Assembly (NCBI GenBank): GCA_046541805.1
Contig: JBKHCM010000001.1
Location: 21,131-85,130 of the forward strand
Length of the DNA stretch: 64,000 nucleotides
Reading direction: 5' to 3'
Origin: JAAAPF01 sp046541805
Lineage (GTDB): Bacteria; Pseudomonadota; Alphaproteobacteria; Geminicoccales; Geminicoccaceae
The position numbers and the translations under genes are program-made. Shown piece by piece: positions 16,055 to 24,642 of this stretch (the stretch's first letter is position 1; every line of letters begins with the position of its first letter). The notes beneath the pieces are model-generated. The model was not told where the DNA came from, made no database searches, and saw nothing but the letters and a program-made list of their open reading frames with translations.

Positions 16055-17224
16055 ATGCAGACGCTCAGCTTCGAAGCCGTGGTCGTCGGCGGGGGACCCG
16101 CCGGGCTCTCCGCCGCCCTCGCCCTCGCCCGCGCCGGCCGCGCCACGGCGCTGGTCGATCCCACCGCCGATGCCCTGCCGCCGGCGGGCCGGACCACCGC
16201 CGTGATGGCCCCCCAGGCGGAGTTCCTGCGGGAGCTCGGGGCCTGGCCCGCGGCCGCCGAGGACGCGCCGCTGCGGGGCCTGCGCATCGTCAACCGCGGC
16301 GACGGCGACGAGGAGGTGCTCTTCCTCGCCGACGAGCTCGACCTCGACGCCTTCGCCTGGAACGTGCCGAACGCGGCGCTGGTCGAGGCCCTGCGTGCGG
16401 CCGCGGCGGCCGCCGAGGTCGTCACCCTTCCCGCCCGGCTCGCCGAGGTGGACCGCCGCCGGGGCAATTGGCGGCTTGGCCTCGACGACGGCCGCCAGCT
16501 CGACGCGACGCTCCTGATCGGCGCCGACGGCAAGGCCTCCCGGGTGCGCTCGGCCCTCAAGATCGACGCCCGCCGCCACGACTACGGCCAGATCGCCAAC
16601 ACCGCCAAGCTCGCCATCACCGGCGGCCACGACAACGTCTCCACCGAGGTCCACAAGCCGGGCGGCCCCTTCACCACCGTGCCGGCGGGGCCCGCGCATG
16701 TGAGCTTGGTCTGGCTCGAGCCGAATGCGGCGGGCGAGCGGCTCGCCGGGCTCGACGACGCCGCCTTCCTCGACGCCTGCATGGCCGAGGATCGCGGCCA
16801 CCATGGCCGAATGGACGAGGTCGAGGGCCGTGCCGCGGTGCCGGTGATCGGCCTTTTGGCGGAACGGCTGGCGGGGCCGGGCGCGCTCATCCTCGGCGAA
16901 GCGGCCCACGCCGTCTCGCCCCTGGGTGCTCAGGGCTTCAACCTCAGCCTGCGCGACGCCGCCGCCTTGGCCGAGCTCGCCGCCGGGCCGGGCTTCGCCA
17001 AGGCCGAGCGGCTCTGCCGCTACGAGCGCGAGCGTCTCGCCGAGACCCGCCTCGTCTTCTGGTTCGTCGACGCGCTCAACCGCTCGGTGCAGCGCCCGGA
17101 GCTGGCGTTGCGGCTGTTGAGCGGCGTCGGGCTGCAGGCGGTGAGCGCCTGGGGGCCGGTGCGCCGCGCGGTGATGGCGCGCCTGCTCGAGCCGCACGTC
17201 TTCTCCCGCACGGCGAGGTCCTGA
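16055..17224 (+). CDS. UbiH/UbiF-family FAD-dependent monooxygenase
   Basis: A 389-residue flavoprotein hydroxylase. The N-terminal dinucleotide-binding motif is VVVGGGPAGLSAALALARAG. The second FAD motif, LIGADGKASRVRSAL, corresponds to the family's GADG(x)S block. The third, ALILGEAAHAVSPLGAQGFN, is the GD(A)AHxxxPxxGQG-type signature, here starting GEAAH rather than GDAAH. These enzymes hydroxylate the ring of ubiquinone precursors, so a role in ubiquinone biosynthesis is likely, though which position is modified cannot be read from the sequence. It is transcribed divergently from the Rieske oxygenase and overlaps the next gene by one base (TGATG). Confidence 0.88.
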   Translation: MQTLSFEAVVVGGGPAGLSAALALARAGRATALVDPTADALPPAGRTTAVMAPQAEFLRELGAWPAAAEDAPLRGLRIVNRGDGDEEVLFLADELDLDAFAWNVPNAALVEALRAAAAAAEVVTLPARLAEVDRRRGNWRLGLDDGRQLDATLLIGADGKASRVRSALKIDARRHDYGQIANTAKLAITGGHDNVSTEVHKPGGPFTTVPAGPAHVSLVWLEPNAAGERLAGLDDAAFLDACMAEDRGHHGRMDEVEGRAAVPVIGLLAERLAGPGALILGEAAHAVSPLGAQGFNLSLRDAAALAELAAGPGFAKAERLCRYERERLAETRLVFWFVDALNRSVQRPELALRLLSGVGLQAVSAWGPVRRAVMARLLEPHVFSRTARS

Positions 17225-17616
17225 TGCGCGAGCGTCTCACCGTCTACTACAACGGCGCGTGCCCGATCTGCGGCGCCGAGGTCCGTCACTACCGCGCGCT
17301 CGCGGCCAAGAGCGAGGCGCCGCTGGACTGGGTCGACATCAGCGCCGAGCCGCGCGCGCTCGAGCGCTGGGGCATCGACGGCGAGGGCGCCAAGCGCCGG
17401 CTCTACGCCGTTGAGGCCGACGGCAGCCTGGTCGGCGGGGTCGAGGCCTTCGCCCGCCTCTGGGAGCGCCTGCCGCGTTACCGTGCGTTCGCGCGCGTCG
17501 CCCGCACGCCGGGGCTCCGTCCCTTCGCCGAAGTGCTGTACGAGCGCGTGCTGGCGCCCGGACTCGTGCGCTACAACGCTTGGCGCGAGCGGCGGCGGGC
17601 CCGCGCCGCGGCTTGA
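17224..17616 (+). CDS. DCC-family thiol-disulfide oxidoreductase-like protein
   Basis: A 130-residue protein of the DCC family (DUF393). The N-terminal VYYNGACPICGAEV matches the YDGxCPLC-type motif, with the C13-P-I-C16 pair. Its start overlaps the stop of the UbiH-like gene, so the two are co-translated. The biochemical function of DCC proteins is poorly known; they resemble thioredoxin-like redox proteins. About 280 bases without a convincing gene follow before the next gene, with only out-of-frame fragments. Confidence 0.85.
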   Translation: MRERLTVYYNGACPICGAEVRHYRALAAKSEAPLDWVDISAEPRALERWGIDGEGAKRRLYAVEADGSLVGGVEAFARLWERLPRYRAFARVARTPGLRPFAEVLYERVLAPGLVRYNAWRERRRARAAA

Positions 17617-17897
17617 GCCCGCCGTCTCAGGCCCAAGCCGCGCGGGCGACCTCGGCGCCGGCCGACGCGGCATCAACTCGGCCACGACCGGCTCCTTTCG
17701 GAGCGGGAGTTGGGCGACGGCGCGGGCGAGCGCGTCTTGGAGCCCGGCGCGGACGCGGTCGTGGTGCGTCGCGAACCGCGGTGCGCTCGAAGGCCGGTGC
17801 ACGTCCCGTGCGCGCCAGGATCACCGTCTTCAGCGCCCGCTCGAGATCGTGCGGAACCGGCTCGCGCCGGCGTGCGCTGCGGTGAGCGGGGCGCGGC

Positions 17898-18635
17898 TCA
17901 GGGGAAGGCGCAGGTCTGCGCCGTGACCTCGACGAAGCCGCGCTCGGCGTGGGGCCGCACCTGAAAGCGCCATTCGCGGTCGCCGTCGACCAGGCGGTGC
18001 GTCAGCGGCAGCGTGCCTTCGGCGAGGCTCACCGCGCCGTCGAGCTTCAAGAACCGGATCGAGACCGGCTCGGCGGCGTCGAACCACGCCTCCGCTCGAC
18101 CGTCGTCGTCGCGCGCCGCCGCACCCTGCCCGGTGACGGTGATGCGGCCGTCACCGAAGGCGACGGTGTTGTCGCGGCCGACGGCCACCGGCGTCGTCAA
18201 CAAAAAGCGCTTGGTTTCGACCGCCTCGGCGCACGCCTCACGCGCCTGCACCTCGGCGAGGACGAAGCGCAGCCGCTCGGCCGGCATGCCGCCCTCGAGG
18301 CGCCGGTCGATCAAGGTCAACAGCTCACGGCGCTCGCCGGTCGGGACGTCGCGCTGGTAGCGCTCGGCGATGGCGTGCGCCCGCTCGCGCGCCGCCCGCT
18401 CGCGCTCGCTCGCCGTGAGCGCCTCCTCGCGGGCGTCGATGATCTCCCCCTCGAGAGCGGCCACTTGGTCGCCGAGGCGGTCGAGCTCGGCCTGGTTCTG
18501 CGCCCGGCCGCTCTCGTAGGCGACGAAGCCGGCGACCCCGACACCGCCGAGCACCAGGAACCAGCGCACGACACGCATCACCGCCTGCCGCCGCCGCTGC
18601 CGGCGCGTGAAACCCAAGGTCGAAAACGTTCGCAT
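17898..18635 (-). CDS. Uncharacterised membrane-anchored coiled-coil protein
   Basis: A 245-residue protein that I do not recognise as a named family. A short basic N terminus (MRTFSTLGFTRRQRRRQA) is followed by one membrane helix (VVRWFLVLGGVGVAGFVAYE). Next comes a coiled coil of about 50 residues (QNQAELDRLGDQVAALEGEI onward), then a periplasmic beta-rich domain ending with a cysteine (VTAQTCAFP). A single-pass protein with its C-terminal domain outside the cytoplasm is likely. It begins three bases beyond the stop of ppsR and is probably in the same transcript. Confidence 0.75.
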   Translation of the reverse strand: MRTFSTLGFTRRQRRRQAVMRVVRWFLVLGGVGVAGFVAYESGRAQNQAELDRLGDQVAALEGEIIDAREEALTASERERAARERAHAIAERYQRDVPTGERRELLTLIDRRLEGGMPAERLRFVLAEVQAREACAEAVETKRFLLTTPVAVGRDNTVAFGDGRITVTGQGAAARDDDGRAEAWFDAAEPVSIRFLKLDGAVSLAEGTLPLTHRLVDGDREWRFQVRPHAERGFVEVTAQTCAFP

Positions 18636-18637
18636 CG

Positions 18638-19522
18638 TCAGTCGTCGCCGTCGTCCTGCTCGCCCCCGGCCAGCACGGTGCGCAGGTCGGGATTCACGCG
18701 CTCCTGATAGAGCTTGTAGATGGCGGCGGCGGTCTCTTCCACCGACCGACGCGTGACGTCGATGGTGGGCCATCCGTGACGTGCGAACAACCTACGCGCG
18801 AACCGGAGCTCCTCGCGCACGCGGTCGAGCTCGGCGTAGTCGCCACCGTGGCGGGCGCTGGCGCGGAGCTTGGCGTCGTCGAGGCCGAGCATGCGCTGGC
18901 GGTTACGCCGGATCTCGACCAGAAGATCGGCCTGCAGCGTCAGCCCCACCACCAGGTTGGCCTTCAGCTTGGAGAAGTCGACGAGCGGCGGCCGTTCCGG
19001 GACCAGTGGGATGTTCGCCGCCTTGATACCGCGATTGGCCAGGTACATGCAGGTCGGGGTCTTGCTGGTGCGCGAGACGCCGAGAACGATGACATCGGCG
19101 TCGTAGATCTTTTCGGGCTGCTGGCCGTCGTCGTGACGCATGACGAAGTTCATCGCCTCGATGCGCGAGAAATAGTCGTCGTCGAGGACGTACTGGCGGC
19201 CGGCGCGGGCCTTGGCCTCGTGGCCGACCGCCTGGCTCACGGTGTCGATCAGGCCGTCGAGGACGGGCACACAGGGCACGCCCCGCTGTGCGCAGTGCGC
19301 CATGAGCTGATCCCGCAGGCCCGGTTCCACCAAGGTGAAGACGACGATGCCGGGCAGCGCGTCGATGAAGTTGAAGACGCGCTGGAGCTGCGGCTCGGTG
19401 CGGATGAAGAACCAGACGTGTTCGATCGGCGTGACCGTGTCGAACTGGGAGATCGCGGCCCGGGTCACCGTGGTGACGGTCTCACCGGTGGAATCGGAGA
19501 TGAGGTGCAGATGCAGCCGCAT
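18638..19522 (-). CDS. ppsR: Bifunctional kinase/phosphorylase regulating PEP synthase or pyruvate,phosphate dikinase
   Basis: A DUF299-family protein of 294 residues that switches PEP synthetase or pyruvate,phosphate dikinase off and on by ADP-dependent phosphorylation and Pi-dependent dephosphorylation. The start MRLHLHLISDSTGETV is diagnostic and sets ATG 19522. The P-loop-like GVSRTSKTPTCMYLANRG and the C-terminal SVEETAAAIYKLYQERV region are present. Whether the target is PpsA or PPDK cannot be told here, so ppdR-type names are possible. It is transcribed away from hemE across the putative origin region, an order seen in other alphaproteobacteria. Confidence 0.93.
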   Translation of the reverse strand: MRLHLHLISDSTGETVTTVTRAAISQFDTVTPIEHVWFFIRTEPQLQRVFNFIDALPGIVVFTLVEPGLRDQLMAHCAQRGVPCVPVLDGLIDTVSQAVGHEAKARAGRQYVLDDDYFSRIEAMNFVMRHDDGQQPEKIYDADVIVLGVSRTSKTPTCMYLANRGIKAANIPLVPERPPLVDFSKLKANLVVGLTLQADLLVEIRRNRQRMLGLDDAKLRASARHGGDYAELDRVREELRFARRLFARHGWPTIDVTRRSVEETAAAIYKLYQERVNPDLRTVLAGGEQDDGDD

Positions 19523-19941
19523 GGACAACCGCCCGAACGTCGCCGAGGGAAAGGGGGGACAACTCGGCCCCGGCGCCGCCGCCGTGCGGCGGTTGGGGAC
19601 GGGGACGCGTTTGCGCACAATCCCGCTCACCTGTGTACGCGTGATCCACCGCCTCTGCACGACGGGTGTTGTCCGCCGAAGGTCGCGGCTTCCATCCACC
19701 GCATCCCCGTTTTACGCCCGCGCTCGAAGACGGCCCTGGCCGCGCGCATCCCGGCGTCGTACCGATGGCCGTCCCCAGCGGGTCCGGGTTTTCCCGGACG
19801 GACGGGACAGCGGTGAGGGATTGTGGATGCGGGCTTATCCTCGCGATCGCATGTGCCTACCACCTACCTCCACCTTTTCTCTTCATTGAAAAGAGAGGGG
19901 AGACGGATCGGCGGAACCGGGGACGAAAGGGAAGGATGGCG
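19523..19941. other. Candidate replication origin region (ppsR-hemE intergenic)
   Basis: A 419-base divergent gap without a gene. DnaA-box-like 9-mers seen by eye are TGATCCACC (19642-19650), CCATCCACC (19692-19700), TGTGGATGC, which reads GCATCCACA on the minus strand (19822-19830), and TTATCCTCG (19835-19843). Each keeps most of the ATCCACA-type core. An AT-richer pyrimidine stretch with a small hairpin (TCTCTT/AAGAGA, about 19878-19897) lies next to hemE. In Caulobacter and several other alphaproteobacteria oriC lies beside hemE, which makes this a reasonable candidate. The promoters of both flanking genes must also be here. No strand-skew calculation was possible. Confidence 0.4.
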
Positions 19942-20976
19942 ATGAAGCCGCTCTTGGCCGCCCTCAGAGGCGAAGCGATCGATCCGCCGCCGGTATGGCT
20001 GATGCGTCAGGCCGGTCGCTATCTGCCGGAGTACCGCGCGGTCCGCGCCGGCGCGGGCAGCTTTCTCGATCTGTGCTACAACCCCGCACTCGCCTGCGAG
20101 GTGACCCTGCAACCGATCCGCCGCTTCGGCTTCGATGCGGCGATCCTGTTCTCGGACATCCTCGTGGTTCCGCACGCGCTGGGTCGCCCGCTGACCTTCG
20201 TCGAGAACGAGGGGCCTAAGCTGACGCCGCTCGGCGACCCCCCCGACGCCGAGCTCGACGCCATGGCGGCGGCGGCGATCCACGACCATCTGGCGCCGGT
20301 GTACGCCACCCTCGAGAGGGTGAAGGCGGCGCTGCCCGCCGAGGTGGCGCTGATCGGCTTCGCCGGCGCGCCTTGGACGCTCGCCTGCTATATGGTCGAC
20401 GGCCAGGGCTCGAAGGAATACCTCAAGACCCGGCTGATGGCGGCGCGCGAGCCCGAGCGCTTCGCCCGGCTGATCCAGGTCCTCGAGCAGGCGTTGATCG
20501 CCTATCTCTGCCGTCAGATCGAGGCCGGCGCCGAGGCGGTGAAGCTGTTCGACAGCTGGGCCGGGGTGCTGGCGCCCGACGGCTTCAGGCGCTGGTCGCT
20601 CGAGCCGCTGCGGCGGATCACCGCCGGCATCAAGGCCCGCCATCCGGACGTCCCGGTCATCGTCTTTGCGCGCGGCGCCGGGGTGCAATACCCCGCCGTC
20701 GCGGCCGAGGTCGGCTGCGACGGCATGGCGCTGGACACCGCCGTGCCGCTGGACTGGGCGGCCCGCACCCTGCCGGCGCGGCCGACGCTCTCGGGCAATC
20801 TCGATCCCGTGCTCCTGGTCGCCGGCGGCGCGGCGCTCGATGCGGCGGTCGACCGCATCCGCGCCGACGTCGCCGGCCGGCCGCACATCTTCAACCTGGG
20901 CCACGGCGTCGTGCCGCAGACCGACCCGGCGCACGTCGCCCAACTCGTCAGGCGTTTGAGGGAACCGCGTCGATGA
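19942..20976 (+). CDS. hemE: Uroporphyrinogen decarboxylase
   Basis: Removes the four acetate carboxyls of uroporphyrinogen III to give coproporphyrinogen III in heme and tetrapyrrole synthesis; cytoplasmic. The 344-residue length is typical. The N-terminal signature PPVWLMRQAGRYLPEYR, the LFSDILVVPHALG segment, and the C-terminal HIFNLGHGVVPQTDP are all conserved. ATG 19942 is preferred because AAGGGAAGG lies six bases upstream; ATG 19936 would overlap that site. The gene overlaps hemJ by four bases, forming a heme operon upstream of rho. Confidence 0.97.
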   Translation: MKPLLAALRGEAIDPPPVWLMRQAGRYLPEYRAVRAGAGSFLDLCYNPALACEVTLQPIRRFGFDAAILFSDILVVPHALGRPLTFVENEGPKLTPLGDPPDAELDAMAAAAIHDHLAPVYATLERVKAALPAEVALIGFAGAPWTLACYMVDGQGSKEYLKTRLMAAREPERFARLIQVLEQALIAYLCRQIEAGAEAVKLFDSWAGVLAPDGFRRWSLEPLRRITAGIKARHPDVPVIVFARGAGVQYPAVAAEVGCDGMALDTAVPLDWAARTLPARPTLSGNLDPVLLVAGGAALDAAVDRIRADVAGRPHIFNLGHGVVPQTDPAHVAQLVRRLREPRR

Positions 20977-21407
20977 TGACCGACTGGCTGTTGTGGAGCC
21001 GCGCCCTGCACATCTTGGGCTTCGCCGCCTGGCTGGCGGCGCTTTGGTATTTGCCGCGGCTCTACGTCTACCACTCGGCGGTGCCGGTGGGCTCCGACGC
21101 CTCGGAGACCTTCAAGGCTATGGAACGCCGGCTGATGAAGGCGATCGGCACGCCGGCGATGCTGTGGACCTTCGCCTTCGGCCTGGTGGCGACGACGGTC
21201 GGCTACCATTGGACGTCCGGCTGGCTGCACGTGAAGCTCTTGCTGCTCTTGGGCCTCGCCGGCTTTCACGGCCTGTTGGCGGCGGACCTCAAGAAATTTG
21301 CCCGAGACGAGCGGCCGCGCTCGGAGCGCACCTACCGGATCCTGAACGAAATCCCGACGGTGCTGTTCATCGTCATCGTCATCCTGGCCACCTTCAAGCC
21401 GTTCTGA
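20973..21407 (+). CDS. hemJ: Protoporphyrinogen IX oxidase, HemJ type
   Basis: A 144-residue integral membrane protein with four hydrophobic helices. HemJ oxidises protoporphyrinogen IX to protoporphyrin IX. The signature histidine sits in the first helix (ALHILGFAAWLAALWYLPRL), followed by LYVYH; a further conserved block is WLHVKLLLLLGLAGFHG. The start ATG 20973 overlaps the hemE stop (ATGA), which links two steps of the same pathway. A GC-rich hairpin (CCCGCGC/GCGCGGG, 21433-21449) follows the gene just before the rho promoter. Confidence 0.95.
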   Translation: MMTDWLLWSRALHILGFAAWLAALWYLPRLYVYHSAVPVGSDASETFKAMERRLMKAIGTPAMLWTFAFGLVATTVGYHWTSGWLHVKLLLLLGLAGFHGLLAADLKKFARDERPRSERTYRILNEIPTVLFIVIVILATFKPF

Positions 21408-21450
21408 CGCCCCCGGGCGCCCGGCGGCGCGGCCCGCGCGCCGCGCGGGT

Positions 21451-21479
21451 TTGACAGGCGCCGGGGATTTCCGTATGCG
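21451..21479 (+). promoter_or_regulatory. Probable sigma-70 promoter for rho
   Basis: TTGACA (21451-21456), a perfect -35 hexamer, is followed after 17 bases by TATGCG (21474-21479), an acceptable -10. Transcription would begin near 21486 and give rho a leader of about 170 bases if translation starts at 21660. The hairpin immediately upstream (21433-21449) may separate this unit from hemEJ. Confidence 0.6.
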
Positions 21480-21659
21480 AAGGGCGTTCAAGCGTACATC
21501 CTTCTTCGAGAAGTCCCTCCCCTGGCTACCCAACCGACGACGCGCAGGCGCCGTTCTCGGTCGCGGTCGGATCGCGCCGGCTCCGAGAACGCATCGGACG
21601 AGATCTTCGACATCGAGAACGACACGGACGGCGAAGCGGAGACCCCGCCGCCGGCCGAC

Positions 21660-22922
21660 ATGCCGGGCTCGATGAGTCTCACCGACCTCAAGCGCCGCCC
21701 CCCCGACGAGCTGCTGCGCTACGCCGAGGAGATCGGCATCGAGCAGGCCAGCACGCTCAAGAAGTCCGACCTGATCTTTGCCACGCTCAAGAAGCTGGCA
21801 CAGACGGGCGTGCCCATCCACGGCGAGGGCGTGCTGGAAATCCTGCAGGACGGCTTCGGCTTTCTCAGGACGCCCGAGGTCAACTACGTCGCCGGCCCCG
21901 ACGACATCTACGTCTCGCCGAGCCAGATCCGTCGCTTCGGGCTGCGCTCCGGCGACGTCGTCACCGGCCAGGTGCGCGCGCCCAAGGAGGGCGAGCGGTA
22001 CTTCGCGCTTCTCAAGGTCGACAGTATCAACTTCGACCGCCCCGAGACGGCGCGGCACCGGGTCCATTTCGACAACCTGACGCCCTACTACCCGACCCAG
22101 AAGCTCGACCTCGAGGTCGAGGGCCAAAAAGACTACTCGACCCGGGTCATCGAGATCGTGGCGCCGTTGGGCAAGGGTCAGCGGGCGCTGATCGTGGCGC
22201 AGCCGCGCACCGGCAAGACGGTGCTGATGCAGCACATCGCGCACGCGATCACCTCCAACCACCCCGAGATCTACCTCATCGTGCTGCTCATCGACGAGCG
22301 GCCCGAGGAGGTGACCGACATGCAGCGTACGGTGAACGGCGAGGTGGTCTCCTCGACCTTCGACGAGCCGGCCACGCGGCACGTCCAGGTCGCCGAGATG
22401 GTCAGCGAAAAGGCCAAGCGTCTCGTCGAGCACGGCAAGGACGTGGTCATCCTGCTCGATTCGATCACCCGGCTCGCACGCGCCTACAACACGGTGGTGC
22501 CGAGCTCGGGCAAGGTCCTCACCGGTGGCGTCGACGCCAACGCGCTGCAGCGACCCAAGCGCTTCTTCGGTGCCGCCCGCAACATCGAAGACGGCGGCTC
22601 CTTGACGATCGTCGCGACGGCGCTGATCGATACCGGCTCGCGCATGGACGAGGTCATCTTCGAGGAGTTCAAGGGCACCGGCAACGCCGAGATCGTTCTC
22701 GACCGCCGCCTCGCCGACAAGCGGACCTACCCCTCGATCGACATCAACAAGTCCGGCACCCGCAAGGAGGAGCTGCTGGTCGATCGGGCGACGCTGTCGC
22801 GGATGTGGGTGCTGCGCCGGATCCTCAGCCCGATGGGCGTCGCCGACGCGATGGAGTTCCTGCTCGACAAGATGAAGCACTCCAAAAACAACGCCGACTT
22901 CTGGGAATCGATGAACAGCTGA
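21660..22922 (+). CDS. rho: Transcription termination factor Rho
   Basis: Hexameric RNA-dependent ATPase that terminates transcription. At 420 residues it is full length. It has an N-terminal helical domain (LTDLKRRPPDELLRYAEEIG), the RNA-binding cold-shock domain with GFGFLRTP, a Walker A loop (AQPRTGKTVL), Walker B (KDVVILLDSITR) and the Q/R-loop region up to MEFLLDKMKHSKNN. The start is uncertain: ATG 21660 and ATG 21672 both lack a good ribosome site. The same frame is open upstream back to about 21480 and encodes coding-like arginine/serine-rich then acidic sequence, but offers no ATG, GTG or TTG there. It has its own promoter at 21451. Confidence 0.95.
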   Translation: MPGSMSLTDLKRRPPDELLRYAEEIGIEQASTLKKSDLIFATLKKLAQTGVPIHGEGVLEILQDGFGFLRTPEVNYVAGPDDIYVSPSQIRRFGLRSGDVVTGQVRAPKEGERYFALLKVDSINFDRPETARHRVHFDNLTPYYPTQKLDLEVEGQKDYSTRVIEIVAPLGKGQRALIVAQPRTGKTVLMQHIAHAITSNHPEIYLIVLLIDERPEEVTDMQRTVNGEVVSSTFDEPATRHVQVAEMVSEKAKRLVEHGKDVVILLDSITRLARAYNTVVPSSGKVLTGGVDANALQRPKRFFGAARNIEDGGSLTIVATALIDTGSRMDEVIFEEFKGTGNAEIVLDRRLADKRTYPSIDINKSGTRKEELLVDRATLSRMWVLRRILSPMGVADAMEFLLDKMKHSKNNADFWESMNS

Positions 22923-22969
22923 GCTGGCCCGACCGCCGCGGTGGTGGCGGTTAATGGGAGGAGGACGGC

Positions 22970-23521
22970 ATGCGGATCGTCGCGGCGACGATGTTGGCGG
23001 TCGCGCTTTGGTTCGCGGCGGGCGTCGCCGCCGGCGGCGCGCAGGCTGCTGACGCCGCGGTGATCGACGCGCGCGTGGACGCGGCGTTGACGGACCTGCG
23101 CCAGCTCGGCCCCGGTACCGCCGAGCTGCTCGACGAGGCCGCCGGCGTGCTCGTGATGCCGCGGATGACGAAGGGCGGCTTCATCCTCGGCGGTCAGTAC
23201 GGCGAAGGCGTCCTGCGCGTCGACGGCGAGACGGTCGCTTATTACAGCCTCGCTGCGGGTTCCCTCGGACTGCTGGCGGGGGTCGAGACCTTCAGTCAGG
23301 CGCTGTTGTTCATGACGCCCGAAGCGCTCGCCGAGTTCCGCGCGGCCGCGGGCTGGCGAGCCGGTGCCGGCACCGAGGTCACGCTGCTGCGGGAGGGTTT
23401 CGACATCAACACCAGCACCGACGTCGCGAACCGCCCGATCATCGCCATCGTCTTCGGCCAAAACGGTCTTTTGGCGGGCGCGAGCGTCGAGGGGGCGAAA
23501 TACACCCGCATCGAGCGGTGA
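22970..23521 (+). CDS. YSC84/SYLF-type exported lipid-binding protein
   Basis: A 183-residue protein with a signal peptide (MRIVAATMLAVALWFAAGVA, cleavage near GGAQAAD) and a SYLF domain. Recognisable blocks are LLDEAAGVLVMPRMTKGGFI, YGEGVL, YYSLAAGSLGLLAGVET and a C-terminal NRPIIAIVFGQNGLLAGAS. SYLF domains bind phosphoinositides in eukaryotes; in bacteria the role of these periplasmic proteins is not established. GGGAGGAGG provides a strong ribosome site before ATG 22970. The next gene overlaps the stop codon by one base. Confidence 0.85.
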   Translation: MRIVAATMLAVALWFAAGVAAGGAQAADAAVIDARVDAALTDLRQLGPGTAELLDEAAGVLVMPRMTKGGFILGGQYGEGVLRVDGETVAYYSLAAGSLGLLAGVETFSQALLFMTPEALAEFRAAAGWRAGAGTEVTLLREGFDINTSTDVANRPIIAIVFGQNGLLAGASVEGAKYTRIER

Positions 23522-24018
23522 TGGGGAGCGCGCGCGCCCGGCCGGCGCTGGCGGCGATATTCTGGCGGGTGGTGCTGACGATCGCGTTTCCGCTCGATCA
23601 GCGCTGGCGGGTGTGGCGCGGCTGCAAGCTCGGCGGTGCCTTCGTCGCGATCCGCGCCCCCGACGACGTCCTCGTGGTGCGGCATTCCTACCGCCCGCGC
23701 CTCGACTTCGTGGGTGGCGGGATCAAGCGCGGTGAGAGCGCCCGCGACGCGGCCGTGCGTGAGGTCCGCGAGGAGATCGGGGTGACACCGCCGCGAGCGG
23801 CGCTCCGCGAGCTGGGGCGGGTGCGCCGCGGCTTTCGCGCCGTCGACGAGGTCGACACGCTGTTCGAATGGCGGGTGGAGCGGCTGCCGCGCCCAAGCGT
23901 CGACGGCCGCGAGGTGGTCTGGGCCGGCGGCTTGCGCAGCCGGCCCTTCGACCGCCGCGACCAAGCGATCACGGTGCGCTGGTATTTACGCCGCATCGCG
24001 CCCGACCTGGCAGCGTGA
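23521..24018 (+). CDS. Nudix hydrolase
   Basis: A 165-residue Nudix protein. The Nudix box is complete: G-GIKRGESARDAAVREVREEIG fits GX5EX7REUXEEXGU. The N terminus has a short hydrophobic stretch (LAAIFWRVVLTIAFPL), so membrane association is possible. The substrate (a nucleoside diphosphate linked to another group) cannot be deduced. ATG 23521 overlaps the TGA of the YSC84 gene; GTG 23518 is the alternative start. About 255 bases without a convincing gene follow. Confidence 0.85.
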   Translation: MGSARARPALAAIFWRVVLTIAFPLDQRWRVWRGCKLGGAFVAIRAPDDVLVVRHSYRPRLDFVGGGIKRGESARDAAVREVREEIGVTPPRAALRELGRVRRGFRAVDEVDTLFEWRVERLPRPSVDGREVVWAGGLRSRPFDRRDQAITVRWYLRRIAPDLAA

Positions 24019-24273
24019 GCCGGGATCGGTGCCGCTACCGTGAAGCTTCGACGGTTGGTTACGGACGCACCGAACGCACCAGCGCGCACGGGTGTCGGCG
24101 CGGGCGATCACGCCGCGGCGCGCGCCGCTGCCCTCGGCCTCGATCGCCGCTCTCGGTTGGCTGGCGGCGCTCGGGCTGAGGTGGGAGACGGCGCTGACGC
24201 GCATCGCGATCAATGCCGTTGCGCTCCCCCACGCCCGGCGGCGCCGAAACGCACCGGCTCGGTGCGCGCCACG

Positions 24274-24492
24274 TCAATGCGCGTCGGCGGCCTCGACGTT
24301 CTGCTGGCCGAGGAAGGCGAAGGCCATCTCTCGGGTCTCCGCCACCGCCACCTGCTGGCCGTCGGCTTGGTGGATGGCGTAGACGCGCTTGCCTTCCTGG
24401 TCCACCGGCTTCACGTAGGCGTCGGCCGCGGGCCAGACGAACAGACGGTCGTCGCCGTGGGGGTGGTGGGTGTTCCGTGGATCGGTCTGCAT
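24274..24492 (-). CDS. DUF1150-family small protein
   Basis: A 72-residue protein matching DUF1150, an alphaproteobacterial family of unknown function. The typical core is DAYVKPVDQEGKRVYAIHQA followed by DGQQVAVAETREMAFAF. In many genomes it neighbours a small heat-shock (Hsp20/IbpA) gene, which is not found here. CGGAGGTGCC precedes ATG 24492. It is divergent from maf. Confidence 0.8.
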   Translation of the reverse strand: MQTDPRNTHHPHGDDRLFVWPAADAYVKPVDQEGKRVYAIHQADGQQVAVAETREMAFAFLGQQNVEAADAH

Positions 24493-24642
24493 GGCACCTC
24501 CGATGCCTCCGCCCGTCAACGGCGCGCGAGGCGTTGGGTTCCGCGTCCGGCCCGCGACGGCGCCGGACGCCTCGGTCACGGCCATGAGATGGGCGCGGCG
24601 AGGAGCCGACGCAAGTGTCGCTCGATGGTTGAGGAAGGCTGC

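Noticed and set aside
17617..17897. Possible minus-strand gene after the DCC gene (helical fragment ARAVAQLPLRKEPVVAELM)
   Set aside because: The coding-like pieces are in different frames and no family is recognisable; at most an old relic.
24092..24382. Short plus-strand open frame upstream of and overlapping DUF1150
   Set aside because: Arginine-rich ends and overlap with a better supported gene; no homology recognised.
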